This document shows, one piece after another, positions 63,851 through 64,000 of a DNA stretch of 64,000 bases (position 1 is the first letter of the stretch; every line of letters begins with the position of its first letter). Source of the stretch: Cyclobacterium lianum (lineage in GTDB: Bacteria; Bacteroidota; Bacteroidia; Cytophagales; Cyclobacteriaceae); NCBI RefSeq assembly GCF_900143075.1, contig NZ_FRCY01000013.1, positions 1-64,000 on the forward strand, given 5' to 3'. A program made the translations under genes and the position numbers. The notes beneath the pieces were generated by a model, which saw only the letters and a list, made by a program, of their open reading frames with translations, did no database searches and was not told the DNA's origin.

Positions 63851-64000
63851 TGTCTGAAATAAAAGAATTGTTTTCGGTACAATTTTGGTAGTGATTAATA
63901 CTAAATGATTTTTTGATACTTTTGTTTTTTATATGGATCGATGATCTCAAATGGGAGGCAAAAATAAAGAAAAAAGTTGAACTGATGATACTTTATAATA
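63851..64000. promoter_or_regulatory. Region upstream of the crt unit, with a possible promoter element
   Basis: AT-rich region at the window edge. On the + strand TACTTTTG (63917-63924) matches the Bacteroidota -7 consensus TAnnTTTG, pointing toward a gene beyond the window; no matching -33 TTTG at the right spacing is seen. No complete gene is visible to 64000. The promoter of the minus-strand crt unit should also lie here but could not be fixed by eye. Confidence 0.35.

Overview
The window looks like a chromosomal segment of a marine or soil Bacteroidota, most likely order Cytophagales (Cyclobacteriaceae-like). The grounds are a SusC/SusD pair, a giant protein with lamin-tail and Ig-like domains and a type IX-secretion-style C-terminus, a DUF4221-like lipoprotein, ASPIC/UnbV-FG-GAP proteins, many Bacteroidota-type lipoproteins, almost no Shine-Dalgarno signals, and moderate GC with AT-rich intergenic DNA. 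No species can be named from the sequence alone.

Layout. 1-118: the 3' end of a 5S rRNA and the rRNA-operon terminator. 119-2840: a lipoprotein gene and about 1.2 kb of non-coding repeats, including a hierarchical tandem array of 248-bp units. 2839-6211: a small heat-shock protein and a complete TRAP transporter (dctPQM). 6280-11544: a giant cell-surface protein. 11647-17000: asd, an rRNA/tRNA-type methyltransferase, an AT-rich two-gene island, a phosphatase and a Tat-exported TIM-barrel isomerase-like protein. 17041-22092: the rimP-nusA-infB operon. 22249-27423: cysS, a glutaminyl-cyclase-like M28 lipoprotein, galK and a sialate O-acetylesterase. 27883-30002: egtB-egtD for ergothioneine.

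30119-61422 is the most interesting part. Two operons (30119-34915 and 54449-61422) each carry the same trio: a SelA-like PLP enzyme with a twin-arginine signal, two secreted amidohydrolase/deacetylase-family proteins, and a secreted or lipoprotein RidA. In total there are four amidohydrolases, two PLP enzymes and three exported RidA-like proteins. Around them lie an Nramp-fold transporter without the usual metal-binding motifs, SusC/SusD, an FG-GAP/ASPIC protein, a BASS-type symporter, an SMP-30-like propeller lipoprotein, a CBM9-like protein and a propeller-cytochrome c dehydrogenase-like protein (plus a decayed copy of the last). My inference is a periplasmic catabolic pathway for a nitrogen-containing ligand: uptake through SusCD, hydrolysis by the amidohydrolases, beta-elimination by the PLP enzyme, hydrolysis of the enamine/imine by RidA, then import. 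A periplasmic PLP/RidA pathway would be unusual. The substrate cannot be read from the sequence.

Between the two operons (48437-53975) sits a signalling block: a multi-PAS histidine kinase, two response-regulator proteins, and two proteins with a DHp-like histidine region but no ATPase domain, one of them paired with an AhpD-like protein. The window ends (61819-63850) with a CarH-like B12-binding MerR regulator overlapping crtZ and a carotenoid biosynthesis gene, which suggests light- or B12-responsive pigment control.
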